Shown: positions 41,239 through 49,678 of the stretch, piece by piece
Layout: every line of letters begins with the position of its first letter
Numbering within the stretch: position 1 is the stretch's first letter
Origin: Pseudomonas sp. Fl4BN1
GTDB taxonomy: Bacteria; Pseudomonadota; Gammaproteobacteria; Pseudomonadales; Pseudomonadaceae
Direction of reading: 5' to 3'
Assembly: GCF_009908285.1 (NCBI RefSeq)
Contig: NZ_JAAARM010000041.1
Coordinates: forward strand, 1 to 50,436
Length of the DNA: 50,436 nt
Program-made: the position numbers and the translations under genes
Notes under the pieces: model-generated
Databases searched by the model: none
What the model was told of the DNA's origin: nothing
Seen by the model: only the letters and a program-made list of their open reading frames with translations

Positions 41239-41754
41239 TCAATCCTGGGCCGTCAGTTCAGGCTCTTCGGGAGCGGGGCGCGCCAGCACGTGCAGCAGTG
41301 GCAAGAGCATTGCCCAGAGCAGCCCCAAGCCGATCAAGGTCGGCCACAAGCCATAGGCAAAACCCACCCCGGCCAGTCGTCCCCCGGCGTAATACGACAG
41401 CGGTCCGAACAGCGCGCCCAAAGCGCTGGCCAGCCACCAGCGGCGTGCGGTCCAGGCCAGGCAATGGCGCAGGGTCGTTCCCAGTAAGGCCCAGAGCAGC
41501 ATCAGCCAGAGCGGAATCAGCAGGCTCACCTGCTTGAACTGGAACACCCCCAGCCAGTGCAGGAAACTGTCCAGGGTGATGCCGATCAGGGCAATCCCGA
41601 TGATCATGCGCCCTTCGCCGGTCCAACTGCCGATCCACAGGAAGTGCACCATCAGGATCGCCGCCGCCAATAGCAGCCAGGGACTGTCGCCACTGAGCAC
41701 GCAGATGAACCAGCCCAGCTGGAACAGCATTGCGTTGGCCAGTTGCTTACGCAT
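41239..41754 (-). CDS. DUF2878 membrane protein
   Basis: A 171-residue inner-membrane protein with about five hydrophobic spans (NAMLFQLGWFICVL, WLLLAAAILMVHFLWI, GRMIIGIALIGITLDSFLHWLGVF, LIPLWLMLLWALLGTTL, and a C-terminal pair). It belongs to DUF2878, a family without a proven function that recurs beside cfa-like, DUF1365 and FAD-oxidoreductase genes in light or singlet-oxygen clusters. Its start overlaps the methyltransferase stop by 8 bases, so it is part of the same translation chain. Confidence 0.85.
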   Translation of the reverse strand: MRKQLANAMLFQLGWFICVLSGDSPWLLLAAAILMVHFLWIGSWTGEGRMIIGIALIGITLDSFLHWLGVFQFKQVSLLIPLWLMLLWALLGTTLRHCLAWTARRWWLASALGALFGPLSYYAGGRLAGVGFAYGLWPTLIGLGLLWAMLLPLLHVLARPAPEEPELTAQD

Positions 41755-43018
41755 CGAAGCGGCCCAGCAGCGGCTGCGGTGCTGCCGCGGGTTTGGCCAG
41801 GAGCAGTTGCGCAGTGCCGATGGTGCGCTCAAGGAAACCGCCTTCGCAGTAGCACAGGTAGAACTCCCACAGCCGCAGGAAATACTCGTCGTAGCCCAGC
41901 TCGGTCAGACGGCCGTGGGCGCGCCGGAAGTTCTCGTGCCACAGGCGCAGGGTGCGGGCGTAGTGCAAGCCGAAGTCCTCCATGTGCAGCAGGTTCATGT
42001 CGGTATCGCGACTGACCACTTCGAGCATTTTCTGCACGCAGGGCAGGGCCCCGCCGGGGAAGATATAGCGTTGGATGAAATCCACGCCGTTCTTTGCTTG
42101 TTCATATCGCTGGTCGCGGATGGTGATGGCCTGCAGCAGCATCAGGCCGTTGCTTTTCAACAACTGGGCGCATTGCTTGAAGTAGGTGGGCAGGAAGCGG
42201 TGGCCCACGGCTTCGATCATCTCGATGGACACCAGCTTGTCGTACTGCCCGGTCAGGTCGCGATAGTCCTCCAGCAGCAGGGTGACCCTGTCCTGCAGGC
42301 CGGCCGCCTCGATCCGTTGCCGGGTAAAGGCGAACTGCTCTTTGGACAGGGTTGTGGTGGTGACCTGGCAACCATAATGCTGCGCCGCGTACAGGGCCAT
42401 GCTGCCCCAGCCGGTGCCAATCTCCAGCAGATGATCCTCGGGTTGCAGGGCCAGTTTCTGGCAGATGCGCTCCAGCTTGTTCAACTGGGCCTGCTCCAGG
42501 CTGTCGTCGTCACGGCGGAACTGTGCTGCGGAGTACATCATGGTGGGGTCGAGGAACTGCTCGAACAGCTCATTGCCGAGGTCGTAGTGGGCGGCGATGT
42601 TTTTCTGCGAACCCTTGCGGGTATTGCGATTGAGCCAGTGCAGGCCACGCACCAGCGGCCTGCCGAGTCTTGCCAGGCCGCCCTCCATGGCGTCCAGCAC
42701 CTCCAGGTTGCTGACGAATACGCGGACCACCGCTGTCAGGTCCGGGGTGCTCCAGTAACCGTGGATGAAGGCTTCGCCGGCGCCGATCGAACCACTGCTG
42801 GCGACCAAGCCCCAGGCGTTACTGTCATGGATATGGATTTCTCCGAGCAAGGCCGCTGCGCTGCTGCCGAATACCAGGCGCTCACCGTCTTCGATGATCA
42901 CCAGTTGCCCGTGCCTGAGCTGCGCCAGTTGTCGCAGCACGGCACGGCGCAGCAGGCTGGCGGTAAGGCCGTGGGTGCTGAACAGCGTGGGCTTGGCCGA
43001 TACGCTAGAGGATTTCAT
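41747..43018 (-). CDS. CFA-synthase-like SAM-dependent fatty-acid methyltransferase
   Basis: A 423-residue member of the cyclopropane-fatty-acyl-phospholipid synthase family. The SAM loop is LLEIGTGWGSMALYAA (197-212), with HYDLGNELFEQFLDP (144-158) and RYIFPGG (317-323). Compared from memory with E. coli Cfa, the bicarbonate-site residues differ: Cys139 is Ala164 and His266 is Gln296, while Glu (269), Ile (298) and Tyr (353) remain. This suggests methyl or methylene transfer without ring closure, as in furan-fatty-acid or branched-lipid pathways. It lies within the LitR/photolyase operon and overlaps the DUF1365 stop by 14 bases. Confidence 0.88.
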   Translation of the reverse strand: MKSSSVSAKPTLFSTHGLTASLLRRAVLRQLAQLRHGQLVIIEDGERLVFGSSAAALLGEIHIHDSNAWGLVASSGSIGAGEAFIHGYWSTPDLTAVVRVFVSNLEVLDAMEGGLARLGRPLVRGLHWLNRNTRKGSQKNIAAHYDLGNELFEQFLDPTMMYSAAQFRRDDDSLEQAQLNKLERICQKLALQPEDHLLEIGTGWGSMALYAAQHYGCQVTTTTLSKEQFAFTRQRIEAAGLQDRVTLLLEDYRDLTGQYDKLVSIEMIEAVGHRFLPTYFKQCAQLLKSNGLMLLQAITIRDQRYEQAKNGVDFIQRYIFPGGALPCVQKMLEVVSRDTDMNLLHMEDFGLHYARTLRLWHENFRRAHGRLTELGYDEYFLRLWEFYLCYCEGGFLERTIGTAQLLLAKPAAAPQPLLGRFDA

Positions 43019-43820
43019 GGCGGCGATCCTTGGGTTGTACAGCGGCTGTGCGATAGGCGCCGGTGGCGGCCTCGTGGGGTACAAACTCGATGCCCTTGCC
43101 GACCAGGCGCAGGGCTTGCCAGTAGATCGCCAGGCAGGTCTTGGCAGTCATCCACGGAAAGCGCAGCAGGTACTGATGCAGGCTGCGGCGATCCAGGGCC
43201 TGGCGTTGCAGGTTGAGGGTGGCGTCGAACACCTTGAGCTCGCCTTGCCAGTCGGCCATGTGCACGCCAAGCCGGTCGGCAGGAGGGCTGAAACTCATGC
43301 GGTATTGCAGGTCCCGGGGCAGGAACGGCGACACGTGAAAAGCCTTGGCCACAGCGAAGTGTTGGTGTTGCGCGGTCTCGGCACTGTCGGCGTTGGCTGG
43401 CAGCACATAGTGGTAGCGCTCGCGCCAGGGCGTGTTGGTGACCTCGCAGAGAATCGCCGCCAGCTGCCCATCCGCTTCAAAGCAGTAGAAGAAACTCACC
43501 GGGTTGAAGGCCAGGCCCCAGCTGCGTACTTGGGTCAGCAGGCGCACGGCGCCTTGCGGCGTATGGCCGATGGCCTCGCTCACTTGCTGGCGTACCGCGT
43601 CTATCAGGCGCATGCCCTGGCTGGTGAAGGTTTTCAGGTAGTCGCTTTCCCGGAAGGAGAACGGCGCGAAGCGGCTCTGGCCGGCCAGGGGTGAAAGACC
43701 CAGCACCGCCTCCTGTTCGTCCAGGTCCAGGTACAGCAAGCCGATCCTGTACCGGAAGGCATGGCCCTTGGGGACGAAGCGCCGGTGGCTGATCCAGCCG
43801 CTGTACAGGGCACTGTTCAC
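43005..43820 (-). CDS. DUF1365 family protein
   Basis: A 271-residue protein of DUF1365, soluble or peripheral, biochemical function unknown. The family core is readable: SALYSGWISHRRFVPKGHAFRYRIGLLYLDLDE at the N-terminus, LLTQVRSWGLAFNPVSFFYCFE in the middle, and AFHVSPFLPRDLQYRMSF. In other bacteria it sits between a FAD amine-oxidase-like gene and a cfa-like gene, as here, and is linked to lipid modification under photo-oxidative stress. GTG 43820 overlaps the oxidoreductase stop (GTGA). Confidence 0.88.
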   Translation of the reverse strand: MNSALYSGWISHRRFVPKGHAFRYRIGLLYLDLDEQEAVLGLSPLAGQSRFAPFSFRESDYLKTFTSQGMRLIDAVRQQVSEAIGHTPQGAVRLLTQVRSWGLAFNPVSFFYCFEADGQLAAILCEVTNTPWRERYHYVLPANADSAETAQHQHFAVAKAFHVSPFLPRDLQYRMSFSPPADRLGVHMADWQGELKVFDATLNLQRQALDRRSLHQYLLRFPWMTAKTCLAIYWQALRLVGKGIEFVPHEAATGAYRTAAVQPKDRRHEIL

Positions 43821-45064
43821 AATTGTTCTCCAAAGGCCTGGGCCACGCGCAAGGCGCTGACCACGCCGTCTTCGTGGAAACCGTTGGCCCAGTAGGCACC
43901 GCAGTAGAAGCTGTGATGGGCACCCTGCAGTTCGCCCCAGCGTGCTTGGGCCGCCACTGCACCAAGGCTGTATTGCGGATGGGCGTAGGTGTAGCGGGCG
44001 AGAACTTTCGAGGGGTCGATGGCCTCGCTCTGGTTGAGGCTGACGCAGAAGGTGGTGGCGCTCTGCAGACCCTGGAGAATGTTCATGTCGTAGGTCACCG
44101 CGGCAGCTTTCTCGCCGCGGCTGTCGAGGCGATAGTTCCAGCTGGCCCAGGCCAGGCGGCGGCGTGGCAGCAGCCGGGTATCGGTGTGCAGCACCACTTC
44201 GTTGTCGGCGTAGGGCAGGGCCTGGAGAATCTCCCGTTCGGCATGGCTCGGACTGGCCAGCAGTTGCAGGGCCTGGTCGCTGTGGCAGGCGAACACCACC
44301 TTGTCGAAACGCTCGCTGCCCGCGGCACTGTGGATCACCACCCCGAGTGCGTCGCGCTCGACCCGCTGCACTGGGCAATCGAGGCGGATGTGCTGGTGGA
44401 ACGAGGCGGTCAATGGCTCGATGTAGCGGCTCGAGCCGCCTTCGATCACGCACCATTGCGGGCGGTTGCTCACCGACAACAGGCCGTGGTTCTTGAAGAA
44501 GCGCACAAAGAACTGCAGGGGGAAGCCGAGCATCTGCACGGGCGACATCGACCAGATCGCCGCACCCATGGGCACGATGTAGTGCTGGATGAAGCGTTCG
44601 CCGTAACCCCGGCTTTTCAGGTAGTCGCCGAGGGTGGTGTCGGCGGCGATCCGTTGGTGCTGCAAGTCGAGCTGGGAGGCTTTGTTGAAGCGCAGGATGT
44701 CCCGCAGCATGCCCCAGAAGCCCGGCGACAGCAGGTTGCGGCGCTGGGCGAAGAGGCTGTTGAGGTTGTTGCCGTTGTACTCCAGGCCCGAGATTGGGTC
44801 GCAGACCGAGAAGCTCATTTCGGTGGGTTTGAACCTGACCCCGATCTGTCCCAGCAGGCGGATGAAGTTGGGGTAGGTCCAGTCGTTGAAAACGATGAAG
44901 CCGGTGTCCACCGCCTGGGTTTCGCCGTTCAGGCTGACATCCACGGTATGGGTATGGCCGCCGATCCAGCTGCCGGCTTCGTATACCCGGATGTCATGGC
45001 GGCGATTGAGTACATAGGCGCAGGTCAGGCCGGCGATACCGCTGCCGATGATGGCTATTTTCAC
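43817..45064 (-). CDS. NAD(P)/FAD-dependent amine-oxidase-like oxidoreductase
   Basis: A 415-residue flavoprotein of the phytoene-desaturase/amine-oxidase superfamily. The dinucleotide motif KIAIIGSGIAGLTCAYVLNRRHDIRVYEAG (residues 2-31) is followed by IGGHTHTVDV and, near the C-terminus, FYCGAYWANGFHEDGVVSALRVAQ, which closes the FAD site. In the cfa/DUF1365 module it may act as an acyl-chain desaturase or saturase. Start GTG 45064 overlaps the dehydrogenase stop by 4 bases. Confidence 0.88.
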   Translation of the reverse strand: MKIAIIGSGIAGLTCAYVLNRRHDIRVYEAGSWIGGHTHTVDVSLNGETQAVDTGFIVFNDWTYPNFIRLLGQIGVRFKPTEMSFSVCDPISGLEYNGNNLNSLFAQRRNLLSPGFWGMLRDILRFNKASQLDLQHQRIAADTTLGDYLKSRGYGERFIQHYIVPMGAAIWSMSPVQMLGFPLQFFVRFFKNHGLLSVSNRPQWCVIEGGSSRYIEPLTASFHQHIRLDCPVQRVERDALGVVIHSAAGSERFDKVVFACHSDQALQLLASPSHAEREILQALPYADNEVVLHTDTRLLPRRRLAWASWNYRLDSRGEKAAAVTYDMNILQGLQSATTFCVSLNQSEAIDPSKVLARYTYAHPQYSLGAVAAQARWGELQGAHHSFYCGAYWANGFHEDGVVSALRVAQAFGEQL

Positions 45065-45831
45065 GATGCATCCCCCGTGCGGGCCAGGCGCTTGGCGATC
45101 GCCAGTTGCAGCCGGCCGGGCAGCCAGGCCAGGAACCTGAGGCCGAAGATGAACGGGGTTGGGAAAGCGATCTCCAGGTCCCGGTGTGGCAGGCGAGTGT
45201 GGATATGCCGGGCGGCCTTGTCGGCGGGCCAGCTCATGGGCATGGGAAAGTCGTTGTGCGCGGTCAGCGGGGTGTCGACGAAGCCCGGGCTGACCAGGGT
45301 GACATCGATGCCTTCGGCGGCGAGGTCGATGCGCAAGGATTGCAGCAGGTAGCGCAGCGCGGCCTTGGAGGCACCGTAGGCGCCGGCCCGGGGCAGCGGC
45401 AGGTAGGTCACGGAGCTGGCCACGCCGACCAGATGCGGGCGATTGCCGGCGCGCAACAACGGCAGCGCGGCTTCGATGCAATAGCTGGCGGATAGCAGAT
45501 TGCTGCTCAACACGCGCTCGATCATTGCCGCTTCGAACTGCCGCACGTCGATGTATTCACAGGCCCCGGCATTGAGGATCGCACTGTCCAGGGCGCCCCA
45601 GGCCTGGGCGATGCGTTTGCCGATCTCGCGCACTTGCAGGGCGTCGGTGAGATCGCCGGGTACCACCAGTACCCGGCCCGGATAGCGCTGGGCCAGGGCT
45701 TCCAGGGGCTCGCGTGAGCGCGCACTGACGGCCACCTGGGCGCCGGACTTGAGCAGTTCCTCGGCCAGTGCCGCGCCGATCCCGCTGCTGGCGCCGGTGA
45801 GCCATATCCGCCGTGGCATTGCCGCGTTCAT
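45061..45831 (-). CDS. Short-chain dehydrogenase/reductase
   Basis: A 256-residue Rossmann oxidoreductase. TGASSGIGAALAEEL (about residues 11-25) binds NAD(P), NAGACEY is the structural NAG motif, and the catalytic Ser-Tyr-Lys reads SSVTY...AYGASKAAL. The C-terminal hydrophobic, basic end (FIFGLRFLAWLPGRLQLAIAKRLAR) suggests membrane association. It is translationally coupled on both sides (ATGA with the gene before, GTGA with the gene after). The substrate is unknown; context points to a lipid-derived carbonyl or alcohol. Confidence 0.9.
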   Translation of the reverse strand: MNAAMPRRIWLTGASSGIGAALAEELLKSGAQVAVSARSREPLEALAQRYPGRVLVVPGDLTDALQVREIGKRIAQAWGALDSAILNAGACEYIDVRQFEAAMIERVLSSNLLSASYCIEAALPLLRAGNRPHLVGVASSVTYLPLPRAGAYGASKAALRYLLQSLRIDLAAEGIDVTLVSPGFVDTPLTAHNDFPMPMSWPADKAARHIHTRLPHRDLEIAFPTPFIFGLRFLAWLPGRLQLAIAKRLARTGDAS

Positions 45832-46253
45832 CCGAGTCTCCTTTTCAGCCAGGCGATCACCCGGCCGAGGACGGGCAGGTGTTCGTAGAGCAAGGCGCCG
45901 GCGTCGAAATAGTCGCGGTGACGGTAGACCTTGCCGTCGCGCCAATGCAGGTGCGAACAGCCAGGGACTCGAATCCACTGGCCGCCTTCGAGGCGCGGGT
46001 GGCGGTAGCTCATGGTCCAGCGCAGATAGCCCTGGCCATCGCCGCAGGTATCGGCGCCGTGGAACTCGAAGCGCAACTCGCTGATGTTGGCGTACAGCTC
46101 GACGAAGTAGTTCTGCAGGCGTGGCAGCCCGTGCACTTCATGCAGCGGATCGGTGAACTGGATGTCCTCGCTGTAGAGCTGGCCCAGGCGCTGCAGGCTG
46201 TGCTTGTCGAGGCTGGCGAAATCCCGGGCGAAGTGTTCGAGGAAGTCACTCAT
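45828..46253 (-). CDS. NTF2/SnoaL-like family protein
   Basis: A 141-residue protein with the cone-shaped NTF2-like pattern: FLEHFARDFASLDKHSLQRLGQLYSEDIQFTDPLHEVHG, a family helix-strand opening, and RDGKVYRHRDYFDAGALLYEHLPVLGRVIAWLKRR at the end. NTF2-like proteins bind small hydrophobic ligands or act as simple isomerases or hydratases; no specific role is readable. It recurs in photolyase/cfa clusters. ATG 46253 overlaps the photolyase stop by 8 bases. Confidence 0.85.
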   Translation of the reverse strand: MSDFLEHFARDFASLDKHSLQRLGQLYSEDIQFTDPLHEVHGLPRLQNYFVELYANISELRFEFHGADTCGDGQGYLRWTMSYRHPRLEGGQWIRVPGCSHLHWRDGKVYRHRDYFDAGALLYEHLPVLGRVIAWLKRRLG

Positions 46254-47691
46254 GGGCACCTCCCGCATCCAGGCGCGAAGGCAACGCCTTGAATGCTGCC
46301 AGGGCACGCTCCCGGGACATCGACAGGTTGACCATGGGGGCTGGATAGTCGGCGACGCCGAACAGGCCACCCAGCGCAGCAGGGTTGTGGATATCTTTTT
46401 TGTTCAGCCCCGCCAGTTGCGGTAGCCAGTGCTTGATGAAGCGTCCCTCGGCGTCGAAGCGTTCTGACTGGCTCACAGGGTTGAAGATGCGGAAGTAGGG
46501 CGCTGCATCGGTGCCGGTCGAAGAACTCCACTGCCAGCCACCGTTGTTCGCCGCGAGGTCGCCGTCGATCAGGTGCTGCATGAAGAAACGCTCGCCCTCG
46601 CGCCAGTCGATCAGCAAGTTCTTGGTCAGGAACATTGCCACCACCATTCGCAGGCGGTTGTGCATCCAGCCGGTCTCCAGCAACTGGCGCATGGCGGCGT
46701 CGATGATCGGCAGGCCGGTGCGTGCTTGCTGCCAGGCTGCCAGCTCTGCGGGCGCGTCGCGCCAGGCCACGGCTTCGGTTTCCGGGCGGAAGGCCCGATG
46801 TCTGGAAACCCGTGGGTAGCCCACCAGGATGTGTTTGTAGAACTCGCGCCACAGCAACTCGTTGATCCAGGTGACGGCGCCGGGGTTGCCGCTTTCAAAC
46901 TCCCCCTGGTTGCCGCGCAAGGCGGCGTGCAGGCACTGCCGGGGTGAGATCACGCCGGCGGCGAGGTAGGGCGAAAGCTGGCTGGTGCCGGGTTTTGCCG
47001 GGAAGTCGCGCTCGCTCTGGTAGTAGGTGATCTGCTCGTCGGTGAACTGTTCGAGGCGCTCCTGGGCTTCACTCTCACCGGCTGGCCACAAATCCTGCAG
47101 TGACTGGCTGGGACGTGGGAAACCTTCGATCTGACGCGGCAGTGGATCGGCATTGATCGACAGTCGCTGTTGCGCCTTGGGCGTGCTCACCAGAGCGGGT
47201 AGTGCGCTGTGCAGACGGCTGTAGCAGACCTTGCGGAACTGGCTGAACACCTGGAAGTAGCTGCCGCTTTTGGTCAGTACGCTGCCGGGCTGGAACAGCA
47301 GTTGATCGAGGTAGCCCCGGACATTCACATCGGCATTTTCCAGGGCCTGGGTCACGGCCGCATCGCGCCGACTCTCGTGGATGCCGTATTCCTCGTTGAA
47401 GTGCAGCATCTGTACCTGCAACTGTCGGCACAGCTCCAACAGGACCTGGGGCGCCTGGTCCCAGGTAGTGGCGCTGCGGATCAGCAAGGGGATGTTCAAT
47501 TGGCCCAGAGCGGTGCTCAGGTGCTGCAGGTTGCGCAGCCAGAAGTCGACTTTGCACGGTGCGTCATCGTGGGCCAGCCATTGCTCCGGGCTCAGCAGGT
47601 ACACCGCTACGGTCGGCCCCCGTTGCATGGCGGCGCTCAGAGCGGTGTTGTCATGTAGGCGCAGGTCGCTGCGTAGCCAGATCAGTTGCAT
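46246..47691 (-). CDS. phrB: Class I CPD photolyase
   Basis: A 481-residue light-driven DNA repair enzyme that splits cyclobutane pyrimidine dimers. The N-terminal antenna domain opens LIWLRSDLRLHDNTAL. The FAD domain has GLPIIDAAMRQLLETGWMHNRLRMVVAMFLTKNLLIDWREGERFF and DLAANNGGWQWSSSTGTDAAPYFRIFNP; the Asn and Trp in NNGGWQW correspond to the FAD-N5 Asn and last Trp of the electron chain in E. coli photolyase, so it is a repair enzyme rather than a cryptochrome. I use ATG 47691 (MQLIWLRSDL). It is 13 bases downstream of the litR-like gene. Confidence 0.96.
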   Translation of the reverse strand: MQLIWLRSDLRLHDNTALSAAMQRGPTVAVYLLSPEQWLAHDDAPCKVDFWLRNLQHLSTALGQLNIPLLIRSATTWDQAPQVLLELCRQLQVQMLHFNEEYGIHESRRDAAVTQALENADVNVRGYLDQLLFQPGSVLTKSGSYFQVFSQFRKVCYSRLHSALPALVSTPKAQQRLSINADPLPRQIEGFPRPSQSLQDLWPAGESEAQERLEQFTDEQITYYQSERDFPAKPGTSQLSPYLAAGVISPRQCLHAALRGNQGEFESGNPGAVTWINELLWREFYKHILVGYPRVSRHRAFRPETEAVAWRDAPAELAAWQQARTGLPIIDAAMRQLLETGWMHNRLRMVVAMFLTKNLLIDWREGERFFMQHLIDGDLAANNGGWQWSSSTGTDAAPYFRIFNPVSQSERFDAEGRFIKHWLPQLAGLNKKDIHNPAALGGLFGVADYPAPMVNLSMSRERALAAFKALPSRLDAGGAHE

Positions 47692-47704
47692 GCCGGTTCC
47701 CGGA

Positions 47705-48640
47705 TTAGAAGAGTCCTCGCTGAAGCAGTGCCTGGTAAGCCGCAATCGGGTCTTGGGCCAGGTTCAGATCAGCGACTCGTGTGATACATACGGACCACTC
47801 GGCGGGGTGGATGCACACCGCGGGTCCTGCGATGAATTTTTTGCAGGTAATGCCGTTGAGCAACTTGGGCAGGTGCGTGGGGTTCAAGGTCTTGCTGGAG
47901 TACAGCAGCAGGCCGCGGGCCTGCAGGCGCTCGACAGCCAGGGCCAGTTCGGCTCCGGGCAGTGGCCAGTCGAAGACTTCCACCGGGCAGTCGGCGCTGC
48001 TGGCCAGCCAGGCGGTCAGCCACAGGTGGGGCTCCAGGGCCAGGTCAGACTGGTTGACCAGCAGCAGCGGGGGGCCCTGCAGTTGACGATTGTTGTGGTA
48101 GATCCGGGCGCCCAGCTTGCTGCGCAGCCAGGAATAGAAAAATACCTGCTCCATCTGGCTGCCGAACTGGCCTTGCCAGTGCTGCTCCAGTTCCGCCAGC
48201 AGTGGCATCAGCAATTGCTCGCACAAGGTGCGCGGCGGATAGAGCGCCATGGCCTGGTTGAAGACATCGTCGACTTTGCGCTCGGCCAATTGGCTGATGG
48301 CTTGGCTCAGGCTCTGGCGCAACCGCTGCCAGTCATTCTCGGCAGGCGCGCTGTGGGCAGGAGTGTTGTCTAGCAGATGCTTGACCTGGCTGACCGCGAC
48401 CCCGCGATTGAGCCAGGTGAGGATGGTCAGGACCTGTTGCACCTGTTCCTGGGAAAACAGTCGGTGGCCCTTGGGCGTACGCAGCGGCACGATCAGCCCG
48501 TAACGGCGTTCCCAGGCCCGCAGGGTTACCGCGTTGACCCCGGTCTGGCGTGCCACTTCACGGATCGGCAGCCAGCCCTCATCCAGGGCGCGCTGGTACT
48601 GGGCGCTGTTATCGTCGGCCTGTTGGCTCGGCTGTTTCAT
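47705..48640 (-). CDS. MerR-family regulator, class II LitR-like (cobalamin-domain-degenerate)
   Basis: A 311-residue regulator. The MerR winged helix is PIREVARQTGVNAVTLRAWERRYGLIVPLRTPKGHRLFSQEQVQQV (about residues 25-70). The C-terminus has the helical-bundle and Rossmann-like layout of CarH/LitR but lacks the cobalamin signatures. The W-x8/9-E-H site reads W...MEQ with Gln for His, and there is no DxHxxG. This is the class II LitR state known in P. putida, where light control of phrB is reported. It is encoded inside the operon it probably represses in the dark, behind two matching TGTACA operators. Confidence 0.87.
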   Translation of the reverse strand: MKQPSQQADDNSAQYQRALDEGWLPIREVARQTGVNAVTLRAWERRYGLIVPLRTPKGHRLFSQEQVQQVLTILTWLNRGVAVSQVKHLLDNTPAHSAPAENDWQRLRQSLSQAISQLAERKVDDVFNQAMALYPPRTLCEQLLMPLLAELEQHWQGQFGSQMEQVFFYSWLRSKLGARIYHNNRQLQGPPLLLVNQSDLALEPHLWLTAWLASSADCPVEVFDWPLPGAELALAVERLQARGLLLYSSKTLNPTHLPKLLNGITCKKFIAGPAVCIHPAEWSVCITRVADLNLAQDPIAAYQALLQRGLF

Positions 48641-48643
48641 GGC

Positions 48644-49594
48644 TCAGATCGCGTTGCGCAGGCTGAGATTTTCCGGGTGCGGCTGCAGGTACAGCTGCTG
48701 GGCGATGTAGGGATCGGGGTGTTGGCGGAAGTGGTGCTTGAGCAGGGTCAGGGGCACCACCAGAGGGACGATGCCGTGGCGGTACTGGCCAATGATATGC
48801 AGCACCTCCTGCTTGTCTTCGGCGCTGATGGCTTGCTTGAGATAACCGCTCAGATGCTGCAGTACATTGCTGTGGGTGCCGCGAGTGGCGCATTTGCTCA
48901 GCGCCGCCATCAGCTCTCTGAAATAGTGCGGGCCGATCAAGGCCGGGTCCCCCTTGCCCATGCTGCCCAGCAGCTTGCCCAAGGTCTTGTACTGCACCGG
49001 GTGATGGGCCATCAGCAGGTATTTGCAGCGTGAGTGGAAGTCAGTCAGGCCACGGCGACTCAGGCCTTGCTTGAGCAGTTCCTGCCAGTCGCGGTAGACG
49101 TAGACCCGGGTCAGGAAGTTTTCCCGCAGCACCGGATCATTGAGACGCCCGGCTTCTTCCACCGGCAGGTCGGGATGTTGCTGGCAGAAGGCCTGGGCAT
49201 AGATTCCGCGGCCGCCGTTTCGGTGGGGAATGCCGTTGGCCTGATACACCTTGACCCGTTCCAGGCCACAAGACGGCGAGTTCTGCATGAAGATGTAGCC
49301 GCAGATATCGTGCACTTGCACCGCCATGCGCTCGCCGTATTCCGCCAGGGACTGGGTGACATCCAGCGTTGCGTCCACCGTACCCACGGCGCGAGGGTGC
49401 TCGGGGTCGCCGCTCAGGCGAATCGGCTCGCGGGGAGTGCCCATGCCGATGGCGACTTCCGGGCACAGCGGCACGAAATCGAAGTAGTCACTGAGCACCC
49501 GGCTGCACAGGCGTGATTCTTTATGCCCACCGTTGTAGCGGACCTCGACGCCCATCAGGCAGGCGCTGATGGCAATTTTCGGTTTGCTGGACAT
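48644..49594 (-). CDS. DUF523 (TudS-like) - DUF1722 (YbgA) fusion protein
   Basis: A 316-residue two-domain protein. The N-terminal DUF523 domain (about 1-150) shows the three cysteines that hold a [4Fe-4S] cluster in the thiouracil desulfurase TudS: Cys12 (SACLMG), Cys44 (LCPEV, with Glu46) and Cys109 (SPSCG). GMGTPREPIRL is also family-typical. The C-terminal DUF1722/YbgA domain (about 190-305: HSRCKYLLMAHHPVQYKTLGKLLG) has no known activity. In E. coli, ybgA also neighbours phr. This is the first gene of the light-type operon; GGAGG precedes ATG 49594. Desulfuration of photosensitive 4-thiouracil is an attractive inference, not shown. Confidence 0.9.
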   Translation of the reverse strand: MSSKPKIAISACLMGVEVRYNGGHKESRLCSRVLSDYFDFVPLCPEVAIGMGTPREPIRLSGDPEHPRAVGTVDATLDVTQSLAEYGERMAVQVHDICGYIFMQNSPSCGLERVKVYQANGIPHRNGGRGIYAQAFCQQHPDLPVEEAGRLNDPVLRENFLTRVYVYRDWQELLKQGLSRRGLTDFHSRCKYLLMAHHPVQYKTLGKLLGSMGKGDPALIGPHYFRELMAALSKCATRGTHSNVLQHLSGYLKQAISAEDKQEVLHIIGQYRHGIVPLVVPLTLLKHHFRQHPDPYIAQQLYLQPHPENLSLRNAI

Positions 49595-49616
49595 GGTTAA
49601 ACCTCCGGGATTTACC

Positions 49617-49640
49617 TGTACAAAAACTAGTTCCTGTACA
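49617..49640. promoter_or_regulatory. LitR-type operator 2
   Basis: TGTACA-N12-TGTACA on the minus strand, located just after the inferred transcription start. It matches the T(G/A)TACA-N12-TGTA(C/T)A pattern I recall for class II LitR. Confidence 0.7.
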
Positions 49641-49650
49641 ACTTGTCTTC

Positions 49651-49678
49651 ATCATAGAATTAAAGTTGTACAAGTCAA
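49651..49678 (-). promoter_or_regulatory. Sigma-70 promoter of the ybgA-litR-phrB operon
   Basis: On the minus strand -35 TTGACT (49678-49673), 16-bp spacer, -10 TATGAT (49656-49651). Operator 1 overlaps the -35 and part of the spacer, and operator 2 covers the region just downstream, so a bound repressor would block the polymerase. Confidence 0.75.

Noticed and set aside
41534..43216. 560-codon frame antisense to the CFA-like gene
   Set aside because: Shadow frame; no motif, and the other strand is a coherent operon.
46246..47691. Cryptochrome rather than photolyase
   Set aside because: The Asn and Trp of the NNGGWQW segment and the class I signature match repair photolyases.
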